A stretch of 64,000 nucleotides of DNA, taken from NCBI GenBank assembly GCA_002840245.1, contig PHAA01000010.1, positions 35,010 through 99,009 of the forward strand, in the 5' to 3' direction. The position numbers and the translations under genes were made by a program. Numbering within the stretch: the stretch's first letter is position 1; each line of letters begins with the position of its first letter. Under the pieces are notes generated by a model that did not search any database, had not been told where the DNA came from, and worked only from the letters and a program-made list of their open reading frames with translations. The stretch comes from Firmicutes bacterium HGW-Firmicutes-15. Its GTDB lineage: Bacteria > Bacillota > Syntrophomonadia > Syntrophomonadales > Syntrophomonadaceae. Positions 20,053 through 31,260 of the stretch are shown one piece after another.

Positions 20053-20841
20053 GTGTGGGTGAAGAAAACATTGCTGGAAAAGTCGAGATTGATTAACCGC
20101 ATTTTGCAAAAGCTTATAGGAAATCCTGTGGATTTTTTTGAGATGGCAAGTGTACTGGCTGAAAATATGGAATGCAGTGTCTTTATCGTGGGAAGAAGAG
20201 GTCAAGTAATTGGTTATTCTTTTGCCGAAGGTTTACCGTGTTCTGAAATTGATGGACTAATAAGTCATGCTGAACATTTCCCGGAGAGCTTTAATCAAGA
20301 ATTCATCAATATTCAAGAGACTAAAGCTAATATAATACTTGAAGAAGGCTGTAAATGCATATTTAATTTTGACCAAATGTCATGCGATTGTTCTAAACAT
20401 ATATGGTCCGTCACTCCAGTTTTCGGAGGAGCTAGGCGTATTGGCACCATAATTTTATGTCGTAATGGGCAGAGTTTTTCCGATGAAGATATTGTCTTGG
20501 CAGAATATGGTTCATTAGTGGTAGCCAATGAAGTAATGCGGATGAGGACAGAGCGGATTGAGGAAGATTCGGGAAAGAAGGCCGCCGTTCAAATCGCCGT
20601 GGCTACATTATCATATTCAGAAAAAGAAGCCATTGAATACATATTGGCGGAATTAAATGCTGAGGAAGGATTGCTGGTTGCCAGCAGGCTTGCCGACAAA
20701 GTGGGCATTACAAGGTCGATTATTGTGAGCGCACTAAGAAAATTTTCCAGTGCAGGAGTAATTGAATCGAGATCTTTGGGAATGAAAGGAACGTACATAA
20801 AAATACTCAATGATTATATTCGAGATGAATTGAAGAAATAA
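20053..20841 (+). CDS. codY: GTP-sensing transcriptional pleiotropic repressor CodY
   Basis: GAF domain plus wHTH LADKVGITRSIIVSALRKFSSAGVIESRSLGMKGTYIKI; follows hslVU. Real start may be GTG at 20059. Confidence 0.93.
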   Translation: MWVKKTLLEKSRLINRILQKLIGNPVDFFEMASVLAENMECSVFIVGRRGQVIGYSFAEGLPCSEIDGLISHAEHFPESFNQEFINIQETKANIILEEGCKCIFNFDQMSCDCSKHIWSVTPVFGGARRIGTIILCRNGQSFSDEDIVLAEYGSLVVANEVMRMRTERIEEDSGKKAAVQIAVATLSYSEKEAIEYILAELNAEEGLLVASRLADKVGITRSIIVSALRKFSSAGVIESRSLGMKGTYIKILNDYIRDELKK

Positions 20842-21266
20842 ATATGTATATTTATATGCTTTTGCTACCTTTCGGAAATGCTCGCCAAATAATTAATGCA
20901 TTATAACCAGAATATGCTTTTTCCGTTGGAAATTGATCCAATTGCTTCATTGTGTCATAGTTACTATGATCTTATGAGTATATAAACCTATTAAATTAGG
21001 GAATAAAGACCCATTTTAGTAAATAATGAAATTGCTACTGGTATCATAAATAAATTAAGGTTATTATTACAAAATAAAAGAAGGAAAAACAATAATGTCA
21101 AAGAATATATTCTTTAGTATAAGAATAACATAATAACTGACATAATTTGCTTATTTAAAGCAGATATATACAATTAATTTATTAGTTAATTATATGTATA
21201 GCAGGAATTTGCGTGCAGTGCAGCGAAATTACATGAAGAATGGCAAGGATTGTTGTAAGGGGTGAT

Positions 21267-21701
21267 ATGTTGCTGGAAAAGATTTTTAATTCAAAAACCC
21301 AGATAATATTAAATAAGGCTATGGATTCAGCTAGTGCTAGAACTGACGTAATCGCTAACAATATTGCCAATGTGGATACCCCGGGATTTAAACGCAGTGA
21401 GCTCATCTTTGAAGAAAAACTTAACCAGATTCTAGATAGTCAGGCCAATACTGGCAATGACAAACTTCGGACTACAAATAAGCGGCATATTCAGATCGGG
21501 CAAGCCCCTATGGATTTAGAGGGCTTTGAACCGGAGATTAGAAAACTAGAAGACTTGAGTTATAGGAACGATGAAAACAATGTTGATATTGATGTGGAAA
21601 ATGCTAATATGACCAAGAATAAAGTTTTTTATGACTCAATGGCTCAGAGCATGAGTAATGAAATCAAGCTACTCAGAATGGCTATTACCGGGAGGGGGTA
21701 A
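21267..21701 (+). CDS. flgB: Flagellar basal-body rod protein FlgB
   Basis: ATG after AAGGGGTGAT; NNIANVDTPGFKRSE. Confidence 0.93.
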   Translation: MLLEKIFNSKTQIILNKAMDSASARTDVIANNIANVDTPGFKRSELIFEEKLNQILDSQANTGNDKLRTTNKRHIQIGQAPMDLEGFEPEIRKLEDLSYRNDENNVDIDVENANMTKNKVFYDSMAQSMSNEIKLLRMAITGRG

Positions 21702-21706
21702 CTCAA

Positions 21707-22159
21707 ATGAGTTTTCTTAACAGCATTGATGTTAGTGCATCTGGGCTAACGGCTCAAAGATTAAGGATGGATACCATCGCCAGCAATATGGCCAATGTGG
21801 AAACTACGCGCGTAGCCAATGGGCAAGGACCCTACCGCAGGCATGTGGTGGTATTTGAGGCTCAGGACAACCAGCCTAAAGGAAAATTTAAAAGTGCCCT
21901 GCAGGATCAATTGCTAGCCTTATCGGGAGTCAAGGTAAAGGAAATTAGGCAATTAGGGGAAGATGAAGCCCCATTTAGAAAGGTATATGAACCATCCAAC
22001 CCTGATGCTGATGCCCAGGGTTACGTAAATTATCCTAATGTAAATGTGGTTGAAGAAATGATAAATATGATATCAGCTACTCGGGCCTTTGAAGCCAATT
22101 CCAAGGTAATTGAAGCCAGCCGGGCTATGGCTATGCGAGCCCTGGATATAGGGAGATAG
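21707..22159 (+). CDS. flgC: Flagellar basal-body rod protein FlgC
   Basis: ASGLTAQRLRMDTIASNMANVETT. Confidence 0.95.
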   Translation: MSFLNSIDVSASGLTAQRLRMDTIASNMANVETTRVANGQGPYRRHVVVFEAQDNQPKGKFKSALQDQLLALSGVKVKEIRQLGEDEAPFRKVYEPSNPDADAQGYVNYPNVNVVEEMINMISATRAFEANSKVIEASRAMAMRALDIGR

Positions 22160-22170
22160 GAGGAAGTATA

Positions 22171-22485
22171 GTGGAAATTGGTTCATTAGATACCGGCATG
22201 ATATCAGCATTTAATCTGGATGACAAAGCGGTCCAGGAAGTAAAGCCTCTTACCAGTGATAAACAGTTAGGATTTATGGATTATTTAAAGAGTGCCCTGG
22301 GAGAGGTGGATGGCTTGCAAAAGGAAGCCGCAGCCAGTGCTGATAAGCTTGCCTTGGGGAATGAGGCTTATCTACATAATACCATGATTGCTTATGAAAA
22401 GGCCAATTTGGCGCTGCAACTCACGATAGAGGTTAGAAACAGGGTTGTAGAAGCATATCAAGAAATTACCCGCATGCAGATGTAA
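22171..22485 (+). CDS. fliE: Flagellar hook-basal body protein FliE
   Basis: C-terminal MIAYEKANLALQLTIEVRNRVVEAYQEITRMQM. Confidence 0.93.
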   Translation: MEIGSLDTGMISAFNLDDKAVQEVKPLTSDKQLGFMDYLKSALGEVDGLQKEAAASADKLALGNEAYLHNTMIAYEKANLALQLTIEVRNRVVEAYQEITRMQM

Positions 22486-22505
22486 TTTAGGTTGGGAGTT
22501 GTACA

Positions 22506-24143
22506 ATGGAAAAGATTTTAGACCAATTGAAGCAAGCGGGAGCAAAAATTCGAGATCTTTGGGCTGAGAGTAATTTAAATAGGAAGTTAATTTTTGCCGG
22601 GGCAATTATCTTTATAGTGATTGCTGCCTCGGTTTTATTTGTTGGGAACAATTCTGTTCCCTATGAAGTGCTATATACAGAATTAGGAGAAAAAGACGCA
22701 TCGGCAATTGTTGCCAAGCTGGATGAATACAAAACCCCATATGAATTGGATAATAACGGTACTACAATATTAGTATCTCCAACTGATAAATACACGACTC
22801 GTCTCAAATTAGCTGGAGCCAATTTACCAATGGGAGTAGCGGGTCTTGAATTATTTCAAACGAATAACTTTGGTGAAACCCAGACTGATAAAAAGGTGAA
22901 ATACCAGATGGCCATGCAGGGTGAACTGGCCCGCACCATTCAGAGTCTAGAAAAAGTGAAAGCAGCCCGGGTACATCTGGTAATTCCCGAAAAGACTCTT
23001 TTTTCTGATAAAGAGGAATTGCCAAGCGCATCGGTGGCGATAACCACCAAGGATGAAACCAAGCTGACTCCACAGGAAGTCCAAGGAATTATAAACCTAA
23101 TTGCTAACTCAGTGGAAGGGTTGGATCCCAAAAAGGTAGTAATTGTTGATCATAACGGAAATTTAATCTCGGACAATCTTCCTCAAAAAGGTACTACGAC
23201 TGAAACTTTGGCCAGCCAAATGGCGATGAAGAAAGAAATTGAAAAAGAAAAGCAGTTAGCAATTCAGAGCATGCTAGATAGTGCGCTGGGCAAGAACAAT
23301 TCGGTGGTACGCGTAAGTGCTGAATTAAATTTTAATGATAAAGAGCAAACGAGTGAAACATATACCCATGACCCGGAGGGGTCTTTTACCCGCAGTGAAC
23401 ATATCATAAAAGAGGCAGGGACTGGAACGACACAAAATACCGCTGCGGTTCCTGGTACTGACACCAATATTCAGCAGTATACTCAGGTAAATCCTAATGC
23501 CGCTTCAACCTCTACCACAGATAAAAGCGATATAACTAGAAACTATGAGATAAATAAAACCGAATCCGTTATTAAGTATTCCACGGGTGAGACCAAATAT
23601 GACTATTTGACTGTGGCTATTTTAGTTAATAATGCGGCCGCTACCCAGTCCAAACTGGGTGATACTGAGGACGCAAAGATTACTACGATTAGAAATATTG
23701 CTGCTACTGCCTCCGGACTCAAAGAAAATCGGCCTAATGAATCGGTCAGTCTAAAGGATAATATCTCAGTGGCATTCATTGATTTCTATGCAGAACCATT
23801 ACCAGAGCCTCCGCCTGCCAGTGCTGTTCAGAAGATATTGAATTCACCTCTAACCCCATTTGTATTTGCAGTACTGGCACTACTTATTGTGCTTCTGGTC
23901 TGGTTGCTAATTCGCAGGAGGAAACAGCAAGAAATTGAAGAGCAGGAAAGAGAAGAAGCAGAACACGCCTTTGAAACCGTGGCAGATGAAGAAATCAGCA
24001 TTGGCGATCTTCTAGAAAAGAACCTTAGCCCCGAAGAAAAGGAAAGACAGAAGATCAGGCAGGAGATAGAAAAACTAATCGAAGAAAGTCCGGAAAACGC
24101 GGCCCAGGTACTCAAGACCTGGCTAATAGAGGAACAGAGGTGA
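22506..24143 (+). CDS. fliF: Flagellar M-ring protein FliF
   Basis: Two TM regions, KVKYQMAMQGELARTIQSLEKVKAARVHLVIPE. Confidence 0.95.
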   Translation: MEKILDQLKQAGAKIRDLWAESNLNRKLIFAGAIIFIVIAASVLFVGNNSVPYEVLYTELGEKDASAIVAKLDEYKTPYELDNNGTTILVSPTDKYTTRLKLAGANLPMGVAGLELFQTNNFGETQTDKKVKYQMAMQGELARTIQSLEKVKAARVHLVIPEKTLFSDKEELPSASVAITTKDETKLTPQEVQGIINLIANSVEGLDPKKVVIVDHNGNLISDNLPQKGTTTETLASQMAMKKEIEKEKQLAIQSMLDSALGKNNSVVRVSAELNFNDKEQTSETYTHDPEGSFTRSEHIIKEAGTGTTQNTAAVPGTDTNIQQYTQVNPNAASTSTTDKSDITRNYEINKTESVIKYSTGETKYDYLTVAILVNNAAATQSKLGDTEDAKITTIRNIAATASGLKENRPNESVSLKDNISVAFIDFYAEPLPEPPPASAVQKILNSPLTPFVFAVLALLIVLLVWLLIRRRKQQEIEEQEREEAEHAFETVADEEISIGDLLEKNLSPEEKERQKIRQEIEKLIEESPENAAQVLKTWLIEEQR

Positions 24144-24148
24144 TTTAA

Positions 24149-25168
24149 TTGGCTACCAGTACAGCGACAAAACCCCTCACTGGCAAACAAAAGGCCGCGA
24201 ATTTCTTAGTTTTTTTGGGGCCGGAAAAGTCCGCCCAGCTATTCAAATATATGAATGATGAGGAAATTGAACAATTAACCTTGGAAATTGCCAATATGCG
24301 CAAGGTTTCCACTGATAAAATGGATGATATTTTCCGCGAGTTTTTTGAAATGTGCCTGGCGAGCCAGTTTATAGGGCAGGGAGGCATTGCTTATGCTCGA
24401 GAAGTCCTGGAAAAAGCTTATGGGGCAGAAAGAACAGCAGAAATAATAGGGCGAATATCTGCCTCCTTACAGGTTAGGCCCTTTGATTTTGTCCGCAAAA
24501 CCGATCCTAATCAGTTACTGAATTTTATTCAGTCCGAACACCCGCAGACTATTGCTTTAATTCTGGCCTATCTGGAACCGGAAAAGGCTTCCTTAATTCT
24601 GTCTGCGCTGCCGGCTGAAAGACAGGCCGAAATAGCTAAAAGGATAGCTATTATGGACACCACTTCACCGGAAGTAATCAAGGATGTAGAGCGGGTTTTG
24701 GAAAGGAAATTATCATCAATTAGTCCGCAGGAAATGAGAACCGCGGGAGGAATCAAGTCAGTAGTAGAGATTATTAATCGTGTAGACCGCTCTACTGAGA
24801 AAACCATTATGGAATCTCTGGAGGTTCAGGATCCAGAACTGGCTGAAGAGATTAAGAAACTTATGTTTGTATTCGAAGATATTGTAATGATAGATGATCG
24901 TTCTGTTCAGCGGGTCCTGCGCGAAGTGGAATCTCAGGATATGGCCCTCGCTCTAAAAGGTTCCAGCGCAGAAGTATCCAAAAAAATATTTTCCAATATG
25001 TCTACTCGAGCCGCCGATATGCTACGTGAGGACACCGAATTCATGGGACCGGTCAGGTTGCGTGATGTGGAGGAAGCTCAACAGCGCATCGTGAATGTTA
25101 TCCGCAGATTAGAAGAGGCGGGTGAAATTGTTGTAGCACGAGGTGGAGGAGATGAGGTCATTGTCTAA
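24149..25168 (+). CDS. fliG: Flagellar motor switch protein FliG
   Basis: LTGKQKAANFLVFLGPEKSAQLFKYM, EHPQTIALILAYL. Confidence 0.96.
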   Translation: MATSTATKPLTGKQKAANFLVFLGPEKSAQLFKYMNDEEIEQLTLEIANMRKVSTDKMDDIFREFFEMCLASQFIGQGGIAYAREVLEKAYGAERTAEIIGRISASLQVRPFDFVRKTDPNQLLNFIQSEHPQTIALILAYLEPEKASLILSALPAERQAEIAKRIAIMDTTSPEVIKDVERVLERKLSSISPQEMRTAGGIKSVVEIINRVDRSTEKTIMESLEVQDPELAEEIKKLMFVFEDIVMIDDRSVQRVLREVESQDMALALKGSSAEVSKKIFSNMSTRAADMLREDTEFMGPVRLRDVEEAQQRIVNVIRRLEEAGEIVVARGGGDEVIV

Positions 25169-25979
25169 GATTATTAAAAAATCCGACCTGGTCCTCTCTG
25201 ACCCACGCATTATTCAGTTTCTGGATATCTTGGCCATTGAGCAGGATTTCCCGGAAGTTCAAGAAATACTAATACCTGCCCTGAGTGAACTCGAGCAAGA
25301 AAAAATTGACATTGAATCGTTGAAAAAAGAAAGCCAGACGATACTTGCTGAAACTGAGCAACTAGTCATGGGATTACTGGAAAAGGCTAGAAATGAGGCG
25401 AGAAGTATTATCAGCGACGCCCAGGAAGAGGCGGAGGTAATTAGAGCCCAGGTTCAAGAAGATGCTCAAAAAATTCAGGAACAGGCAGGTAGTGAAGGCT
25501 ACAGCGATGGTTTAAAAAGAGCGCATGCAGAAATAGAAGCGGATCGTCAAATGGCTATAGAGCAAAGCAAAAGCTTGATTGAGGAAGCCCGGAGGACTAA
25601 GATTGCTATCCTTGATTCGGTGGAAAACGATATTGTACACCTGGCAATGGCGATTGCCAGGAAAGTAATTGTAGCTGAGTTAAGCAGCAATCCTCGGGCC
25701 ATTGTGGATATTGTCAGACAGGCTATAAGTTTTCTGGACAATCCTTATAATGTGAGGGTTTATGTGAATCCCGCAGATCTGCAGTACTTACTGGATTCCA
25801 TTGCTAATGAAGGACTAACTGAAATAGGAAGTGCCGATCTGGAGATAGATGTAAAAGCTGATCGCAGAATAAGCAGTGGCGGATGTATAGTAGATAGCAG
25901 CACGGGCTCTGTAGACGCCCAGCTGGAGGGTCGTATACTTAAAGTAGAGGATGCTACAATGGAAGTCAGCTATGAGTAA
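25152..25979 (+). CDS. fliH: Flagellar assembly protein FliH
   Basis: Coiled coil plus FliH C-terminal domain; between fliG and fliI. Confidence 0.87.
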   Translation: MRSLSKIIKKSDLVLSDPRIIQFLDILAIEQDFPEVQEILIPALSELEQEKIDIESLKKESQTILAETEQLVMGLLEKARNEARSIISDAQEEAEVIRAQVQEDAQKIQEQAGSEGYSDGLKRAHAEIEADRQMAIEQSKSLIEEARRTKIAILDSVENDIVHLAMAIARKVIVAELSSNPRAIVDIVRQAISFLDNPYNVRVYVNPADLQYLLDSIANEGLTEIGSADLEIDVKADRRISSGGCIVDSSTGSVDAQLEGRILKVEDATMEVSYE

Positions 25980-27297
25980 TAAGCATGCTTTCAATCTGGA
26001 AAAACACCTGACCATTCTAGAGAAATTGAATACCTGCAACCTGAAGGGCAAGATTACTCAGGCAATAGGTTTGACTTTAGAAGCTACCGGCCCAAGGGTT
26101 AGTTTGGGAGAGCTGTGCTATGTTAAAACTAACCAGGGAGATCGGGGTATGATACCAGCTGAAGTAGTAGGCTTCAAAAACAACAAAATACTACTAATGC
26201 CTTTGGGCAACCTGGAAGGGATTGGACCGGGCAGCGAACTATTTGCAAGCGGTAACACCCTGAGGGTTAATGTGGGTATGGGCCTCATTGGGAGGGTATT
26301 GAATGGATTAGGCGAGCCAATTGATGATCGAGAACGAATCAATTATCAAGGTGTTTACCCCGTAATGAACGCGGCACCTAATCCTTTGAAGAGAAAACGG
26401 ATAAGTGAAATCCTACCGGTGGGTGTGAAAGCTATTGATGGCTTGAACACGCTAGGCAAAGGACAACGGATGGGAATATTTGCTGGCAGCGGAGTTGGCA
26501 AAAGTACCCTCATGGGAATGATAGCCAGAAACACCGAGGCTGATATAAACGTTATAGCCCTCATAGGCGAGAGAGGTCGTGAGGTCAGGGAATTTCTTGA
26601 GAAGGATCTGGGTGAGGAAGGTTTGGCCCGCTCAGTAGTTGTTGTAGCGACCTCTGATCAACCAGCCCTGGTACGTCTCAAAGGTGCTTTTGTGGCCACA
26701 AGTATTGCCGAATATTTTCGGGATCAAGGCAAAGATGTCTTGCTTCTAATGGACTCTTTAACCCGGTTTGCTCTCGCCCAACGTGAGGTAGGCTTGGCTA
26801 TAGGTGAACCACCCGCGACCAGGGGCTATACGCCGTCTGTCTTTGCGCTGATGCCGAAGCTGTTGGAAAGAGCTGGGACGTCGGAAAATGGAACCATTAC
26901 CGGTCTTTATACGGTTCTAGTAGAAGGAGACGACATGAATGAGCCAGTCACAGATGCAGTACGAGGCATTGTGGATGGACATATTGTGCTTAGCAGAGCA
27001 ATGGCAGATATGAATATGTATCCTGCCATAGATGTTCTTAAAAGTATTAGCCGGGTAATGATAGATATTGTTTCCAACCAACATTTGCAGGATGCCAATC
27101 GTTTCAGATCTCTCCTGGCAATATATGAAGATGCCAAAGATTTGATCGACATTGGAGCTTATAAAAAGGGATCAAATCCCCGAGTGGATGAAGCCCTTAG
27201 GGTGATTGAGAAATGCCAGGCTTTTACTCGCCAGGATATCTATGAGGGGAGTCACCTAACTCAAACTATGCAATTCCTAGAGAGTTCTATTGCATGA
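25972..27297 (+). CDS. fliI: Flagellum-specific ATPase FliI
   Basis: GIFAGSGVGKSTL Walker A, LLLMDSLTRFALAQREVGLAIGEPPATRGY. Confidence 0.96.
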   Translation: MSNKHAFNLEKHLTILEKLNTCNLKGKITQAIGLTLEATGPRVSLGELCYVKTNQGDRGMIPAEVVGFKNNKILLMPLGNLEGIGPGSELFASGNTLRVNVGMGLIGRVLNGLGEPIDDRERINYQGVYPVMNAAPNPLKRKRISEILPVGVKAIDGLNTLGKGQRMGIFAGSGVGKSTLMGMIARNTEADINVIALIGERGREVREFLEKDLGEEGLARSVVVVATSDQPALVRLKGAFVATSIAEYFRDQGKDVLLLMDSLTRFALAQREVGLAIGEPPATRGYTPSVFALMPKLLERAGTSENGTITGLYTVLVEGDDMNEPVTDAVRGIVDGHIVLSRAMADMNMYPAIDVLKSISRVMIDIVSNQHLQDANRFRSLLAIYEDAKDLIDIGAYKKGSNPRVDEALRVIEKCQAFTRQDIYEGSHLTQTMQFLESSIA

Positions 27298-27311
27298 GCA
27301 GGTACAGATAA

Positions 27312-27761
27312 ATGAAACCCTTTAAGTTTAGATTACAGACTAAATTAAACATAGCCTCACGGGAGGAGCAACTAGCGAAAGAAGAAATGCAGTTGCGGGT
27401 TAGGGAGCGCGACCGTATTCAAACCGAACTAGAGGAAATAATCGACAAACAACTGGAGATGGAACAATCCATCAAGCAATTGATGCAGGAAGGTTTTTGT
27501 GTAGATAAATATTTGCTTTTTAATGACTATATCCCAGTACTTAAAGAATGCAGAACGATAAAGGAAGAAGACCTGGCTAGAGCCGAACATCATATCGAGT
27601 CGGCTCGTATAATATTAATTGAAAAAACCAGGGAAACCCAGACACTAAGTAAACTAAGGGAAAAAGAGTGGTATATATACCTGCAGGAATTGCAAAAAGA
27701 AGAACAGAAGGTCATTGATGAAATAGCTATCAATAGCCATTACAGGAAAAACCTAGTTTAA
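27312..27761 (+). CDS. fliJ: Flagellar export protein FliJ
   Basis: 149 aa coiled coil directly after fliI. Confidence 0.85.
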   Translation: MKPFKFRLQTKLNIASREEQLAKEEMQLRVRERDRIQTELEEIIDKQLEMEQSIKQLMQEGFCVDKYLLFNDYIPVLKECRTIKEEDLARAEHHIESARIILIEKTRETQTLSKLREKEWYIYLQELQKEEQKVIDEIAINSHYRKNLV

Positions 27762-27788
27762 TCACGAAAGGTATGAATGGGTGCCACT

Positions 27789-28421
27789 ATGAAAGCAAAA
27801 ATAAAGAAAATTGGTAAGATACTGGCGTTTATACTATTAGGAATTATCCTGGTAGCAGGTGTAGTCTGGGCTCTGCTGCATTTTAAAGTTGTGAAGCTTC
27901 CCACCTCAATCAGCAACCTTTCATCTGTGGTGGAAAAAATACCTATGGCAGATAAAATACCCTTTTTAAAACAGAGTGTTCCCAAGGATTTGCAGGAGAC
28001 AGAACTACAGAAAGTTAAGCAAGAAAACGATACATTAAAGAGGAGTGCCGCCGAAAAAAAAGCCGAAATAGAAGCTCTGCAAAAGACCATGGAGGATATG
28101 GATAAGAAGCAAAAGATTGTGCAGAAAAATGGTGAGGATGCTAAAGCAGAAATTATTAGGCTCAATGAAAAGTTGCTGCTTGCAGCCAAACCTGCTGGCA
28201 ATTCTACGACCAATCAGCAGATATATAAGAACATGGCCCAGTATTTTGCAGAAATGAATGCTAAAGAAGCTGCCGATTTACTATCAAAGCTCAATGATCA
28301 GGATATTATTGGTGTCCTTGGTGCCATGGAAACTGCCCTAGCTGGTGAAATGTTACAGAAAATGCCAAGGGATAAGGCGGCTACTATTGCTAAGAAGATG
28401 CTGGTTGCCAGTCCTCAATAG
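27789..28421 (+). CDS. MotE/YlxF-like flagellar protein (N-terminal TM, coiled coil, MgtE-N-like C-terminus)
   Basis: AQYFAEMNAKEAADLLSKLNDQDIIGVLGAMETALAGEMLQKMPRDKAATIAKKML between fliJ and fliK. Confidence 0.75.
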   Translation: MKAKIKKIGKILAFILLGIILVAGVVWALLHFKVVKLPTSISNLSSVVEKIPMADKIPFLKQSVPKDLQETELQKVKQENDTLKRSAAEKKAEIEALQKTMEDMDKKQKIVQKNGEDAKAEIIRLNEKLLLAAKPAGNSTTNQQIYKNMAQYFAEMNAKEAADLLSKLNDQDIIGVLGAMETALAGEMLQKMPRDKAATIAKKMLVASPQ

Positions 28422-28475
28422 AGGAGGGGCAACTTTCATCCATATATTAGTTGGAGAAGAAAGGAGGTGAATAAA

Positions 28476-30320
28476 TTGGCGATACTTGATGTGCAGACTA
28501 TGGTGAGGCGTCCTCAGGAGGGATTGGAACAAAAGAACTCAATTGAACAACGGTCTCAAAATTTAACGGAGAAGAAAAATAGTTTTTCCCAGCACTTAAA
28601 AAAGGTCAGCTTTAGGGAACTTGATCATGAATCTCGTCCACTCGTTAGAAAAGACTTACCCCCGAAAAACACTGCTTTTGAAAGATCGACCTTTGAACAA
28701 AAGGCCGATTCAATTGTGGATGCTAATGGAGAAGCCGGAAAACTGACGCCTGCGCAAGAAAAACCAAATATCCAAGAATCAGGTTCTGAAGATGGAAAGA
28801 GTACTGAGGCTAATGAATCGGTGCAAGCTAGTGTGGAAAATGGTTCAACCCAGGAACTAGATAAGCAGTCCGAGGATGCAGGCAATGAACTGACTCCTAA
28901 TTATTCAGGATTAGTCCAGCCTGAGAGGGATATTTCCATAACACCTGATAGTGAGGAAAGCAAAACTATGCCTGCCGTAGCTGTAGCAACGGCACAGGAA
29001 GCCGGTACCCAGATGGTTAGTCAGAATCAGGAACCTCTCGCAGCAATGTTAGAGGCTATCCAGCCCCAGGCAGCAGAGAAACCGGCCCAGGCTTCGGTAG
29101 AACTAATTCCCGGTTCAGAACCGGCCCAAGGTTCGAGTCAAGCGGAGGTAAATGAGACCGTCCTGGTTAGCAATACTCACGAGAACGTGCAGGAAGGCCA
29201 GGCAAAAGAAAATAGGGCTGATGCCACGGCGAGTGTGATGACCCTCATTACTGAAGAAAACCAGGGAGAATCAACTGCTAGTAGTTCTTCAACCAAGGTA
29301 ACAGTGAAAACCAATCCTCAGGGAGAAACTCTATCAGTACCTGATAACCAGACTGTGGATACTGAGACTGAGGAAATTGCTGCCAAGCCAACTGTATCAA
29401 TGCCCAGCAATCCCCTGGCAGTAACGGATAATGCCATACTTACCGAAAAGCCTGAGCAAACGGCAGAAAAGCTTTTAACTGCACCTACCCTGCCAGGAAA
29501 TACAAGTGCAGCGGCTTTAGAAGCTGAGCAGGCTAAAAAGGCAGGCAAAGACAGCGACAAAGACCGGATGAAACTACAATTTTTGGAAAAGCCTCTAAGT
29601 GATCAGGTAAATCAAAAAACCGAGGAACCGGTCGCTAAAGATGTAAAAAAAATCATGGCAATTGAAAACCACCGACTAGCGAACAGTAAAATTACTGCCG
29701 ATGCTCCGCTCATAGAAGAAGCAGCGCAGGAAACCGGTGTTGAAGAAGGAAAAAACTTGACTCTTCTAGACAAGACCTTAGTAGAGTTAGCCAAGCCAGG
29801 CGGCGAAACCGGAAAAGCTCAGTCCACCAATTCGGCTCGGCCAACAGTAAGCCCCGAGGAGCTCATGGAGCAGATCGTAAAAAAGGTGGAACTGGTAACT
29901 AAGCTTGCTACTTCGGAAATGAGAATTCAACTGAAACCCGAGTTTCTTGGCAAGATGATGATTCAAATCATAGTTGATGATGGGGTGATAACGGCCCGGT
30001 TTACTACTGAAAGCCAGCATGTGAAGCAGGTCCTGGAAGCAAACATGAACTCCCTCAAGCAGACTCTGGAGGCCAACGGACTGCGAGTGGAGAAAACCGA
30101 GGTCAATGTACAGCTGGATAACGGCGGAAATTTTAATAACAGCTCAGAGGGGAACCGTCAACAGCTCTGGCAGGAAATGACCTCGCAGGGGCAAAAACCG
30201 ACGCATTACAATTCGTTTAACAATACCTACTCTACAGAGGTTGAGGATTTTAATCCGTATCAGCGGGAGGCAGATACCGTTAATTTGCTTGATGAAGGTA
30301 GAGTCGATTTTACTATTTAG
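28476..30320 (+). CDS. fliK: Flagellar hook-length control protein FliK
   Basis: Low-complexity N-terminus; C-terminal [36 protein letters not shown] after AGGAGGTGA. Confidence 0.88.
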   Translation: MAILDVQTMVRRPQEGLEQKNSIEQRSQNLTEKKNSFSQHLKKVSFRELDHESRPLVRKDLPPKNTAFERSTFEQKADSIVDANGEAGKLTPAQEKPNIQESGSEDGKSTEANESVQASVENGSTQELDKQSEDAGNELTPNYSGLVQPERDISITPDSEESKTMPAVAVATAQEAGTQMVSQNQEPLAAMLEAIQPQAAEKPAQASVELIPGSEPAQGSSQAEVNETVLVSNTHENVQEGQAKENRADATASVMTLITEENQGESTASSSSTKVTVKTNPQGETLSVPDNQTVDTETEEIAAKPTVSMPSNPLAVTDNAILTEKPEQTAEKLLTAPTLPGNTSAAALEAEQAKKAGKDSDKDRMKLQFLEKPLSDQVNQKTEEPVAKDVKKIMAIENHRLANSKITADAPLIEEAAQETGVEEGKNLTLLDKTLVELAKPGGETGKAQSTNSARPTVSPEELMEQIVKKVELVTKLATSEMRIQLKPEFLGKMMIQIIVDDGVITARFTTESQHVKQVLEANMNSLKQTLEANGLRVEKTEVNVQLDNGGNFNNSSEGNRQQLWQEMTSQGQKPTHYNSFNNTYSTEVEDFNPYQREADTVNLLDEGRVDFTI

Positions 30321-30331
30321 GAGGTGCTAAG

Positions 30332-30826
30332 ATGAGTACAGACGTTACAAATTCAACAAATGCTCCATGGTATACCACATCCACTACTACGGACACAACC
30401 AAGACTGACAAAAATGCTCTGGGTAAAGACGATTTTTTAAAACTTCTGGTTACCCAGTTGAAGTACCAGGATCCCCTTGAGCCTATGGATAATTCGGAAT
30501 TCATTGCCCAAATGGCGACTTTCAGTTCTCTGGAACAGATGAACAACCTGAATACTAATTTCATACAGCTTTCCACAGATTTCAATTACTACATGGTAAA
30601 CAACTTTGCACTTCAACAGACTACCGGAATGGTAGCCATGATTGGTCAAGAGGTCAGCTATCAGAACCCAGACAGCACAGACGAGAATGGGAATGTAGTC
30701 AAGGATATCCTTACAGGTACAATTTCATCAGTGTTAATGAAGGATGGAATACCTTTGTTTATGGTCAATAACCAGGTAGTAGCTCTGAACAATATTACGG
30801 AGATTAAGAAAACGGATGAAGACTAA
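30332..30826 (+). CDS. flgD: Flagellar hook capping protein FlgD
   Basis: [41 protein letters not shown]. Confidence 0.95.
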   Translation: MSTDVTNSTNAPWYTTSTTTDTTKTDKNALGKDDFLKLLVTQLKYQDPLEPMDNSEFIAQMATFSSLEQMNNLNTNFIQLSTDFNYYMVNNFALQQTTGMVAMIGQEVSYQNPDSTDENGNVVKDILTGTISSVLMKDGIPLFMVNNQVVALNNITEIKKTDED

Positions 30827-30876
30827 TCTAAGAAACAGACTCAGTGGGTAATTAGGCCCGAAAGAAGGTGTACCAA

Positions 30877-31260
30877 TTGAACAATAAAATATATTTTCCT
30901 CACCAACCAGTTTTACCAGTAAAGACTGGAAAAAATACTCCGGCAACGAAGAACAGTATAGGACAGAGAAGTGGTTTTGAACAGTTACTGGATAAAAAAC
31001 TAAATGAAACCTTAAAGTTCTCCAACCATGCTCAGGAACGTATGAAAGCTAGAAATATTGAACTAAGCGATACTGATATGAATAAACTGGTAGAAGCGGT
31101 AGGAAAGGCCAGAGAAAAAGGATCGAAAGATTCATTGATTCTAATGAAGGACCTGGCGTTGGTAGTAAGTGTAAAGAACAATACCGTAATCACGGCTGTA
31201 GATAGCCAGAATCTTAAAGAAAATATTTTTACCAATATTGACAGTGCCATAGTATTATAG
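30877..31260 (+). CDS. Flagellar operon protein (TIGR02530-type)
   Basis: FEQLLDKKLNETLKFSNHAQERMKARNIELSDTDMNKLVEAVGKAREKGSKDSLILMKDLALVVSVKNNTVITAVD. Confidence 0.85.
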   Translation: MNNKIYFPHQPVLPVKTGKNTPATKNSIGQRSGFEQLLDKKLNETLKFSNHAQERMKARNIELSDTDMNKLVEAVGKAREKGSKDSLILMKDLALVVSVKNNTVITAVDSQNLKENIFTNIDSAIVL

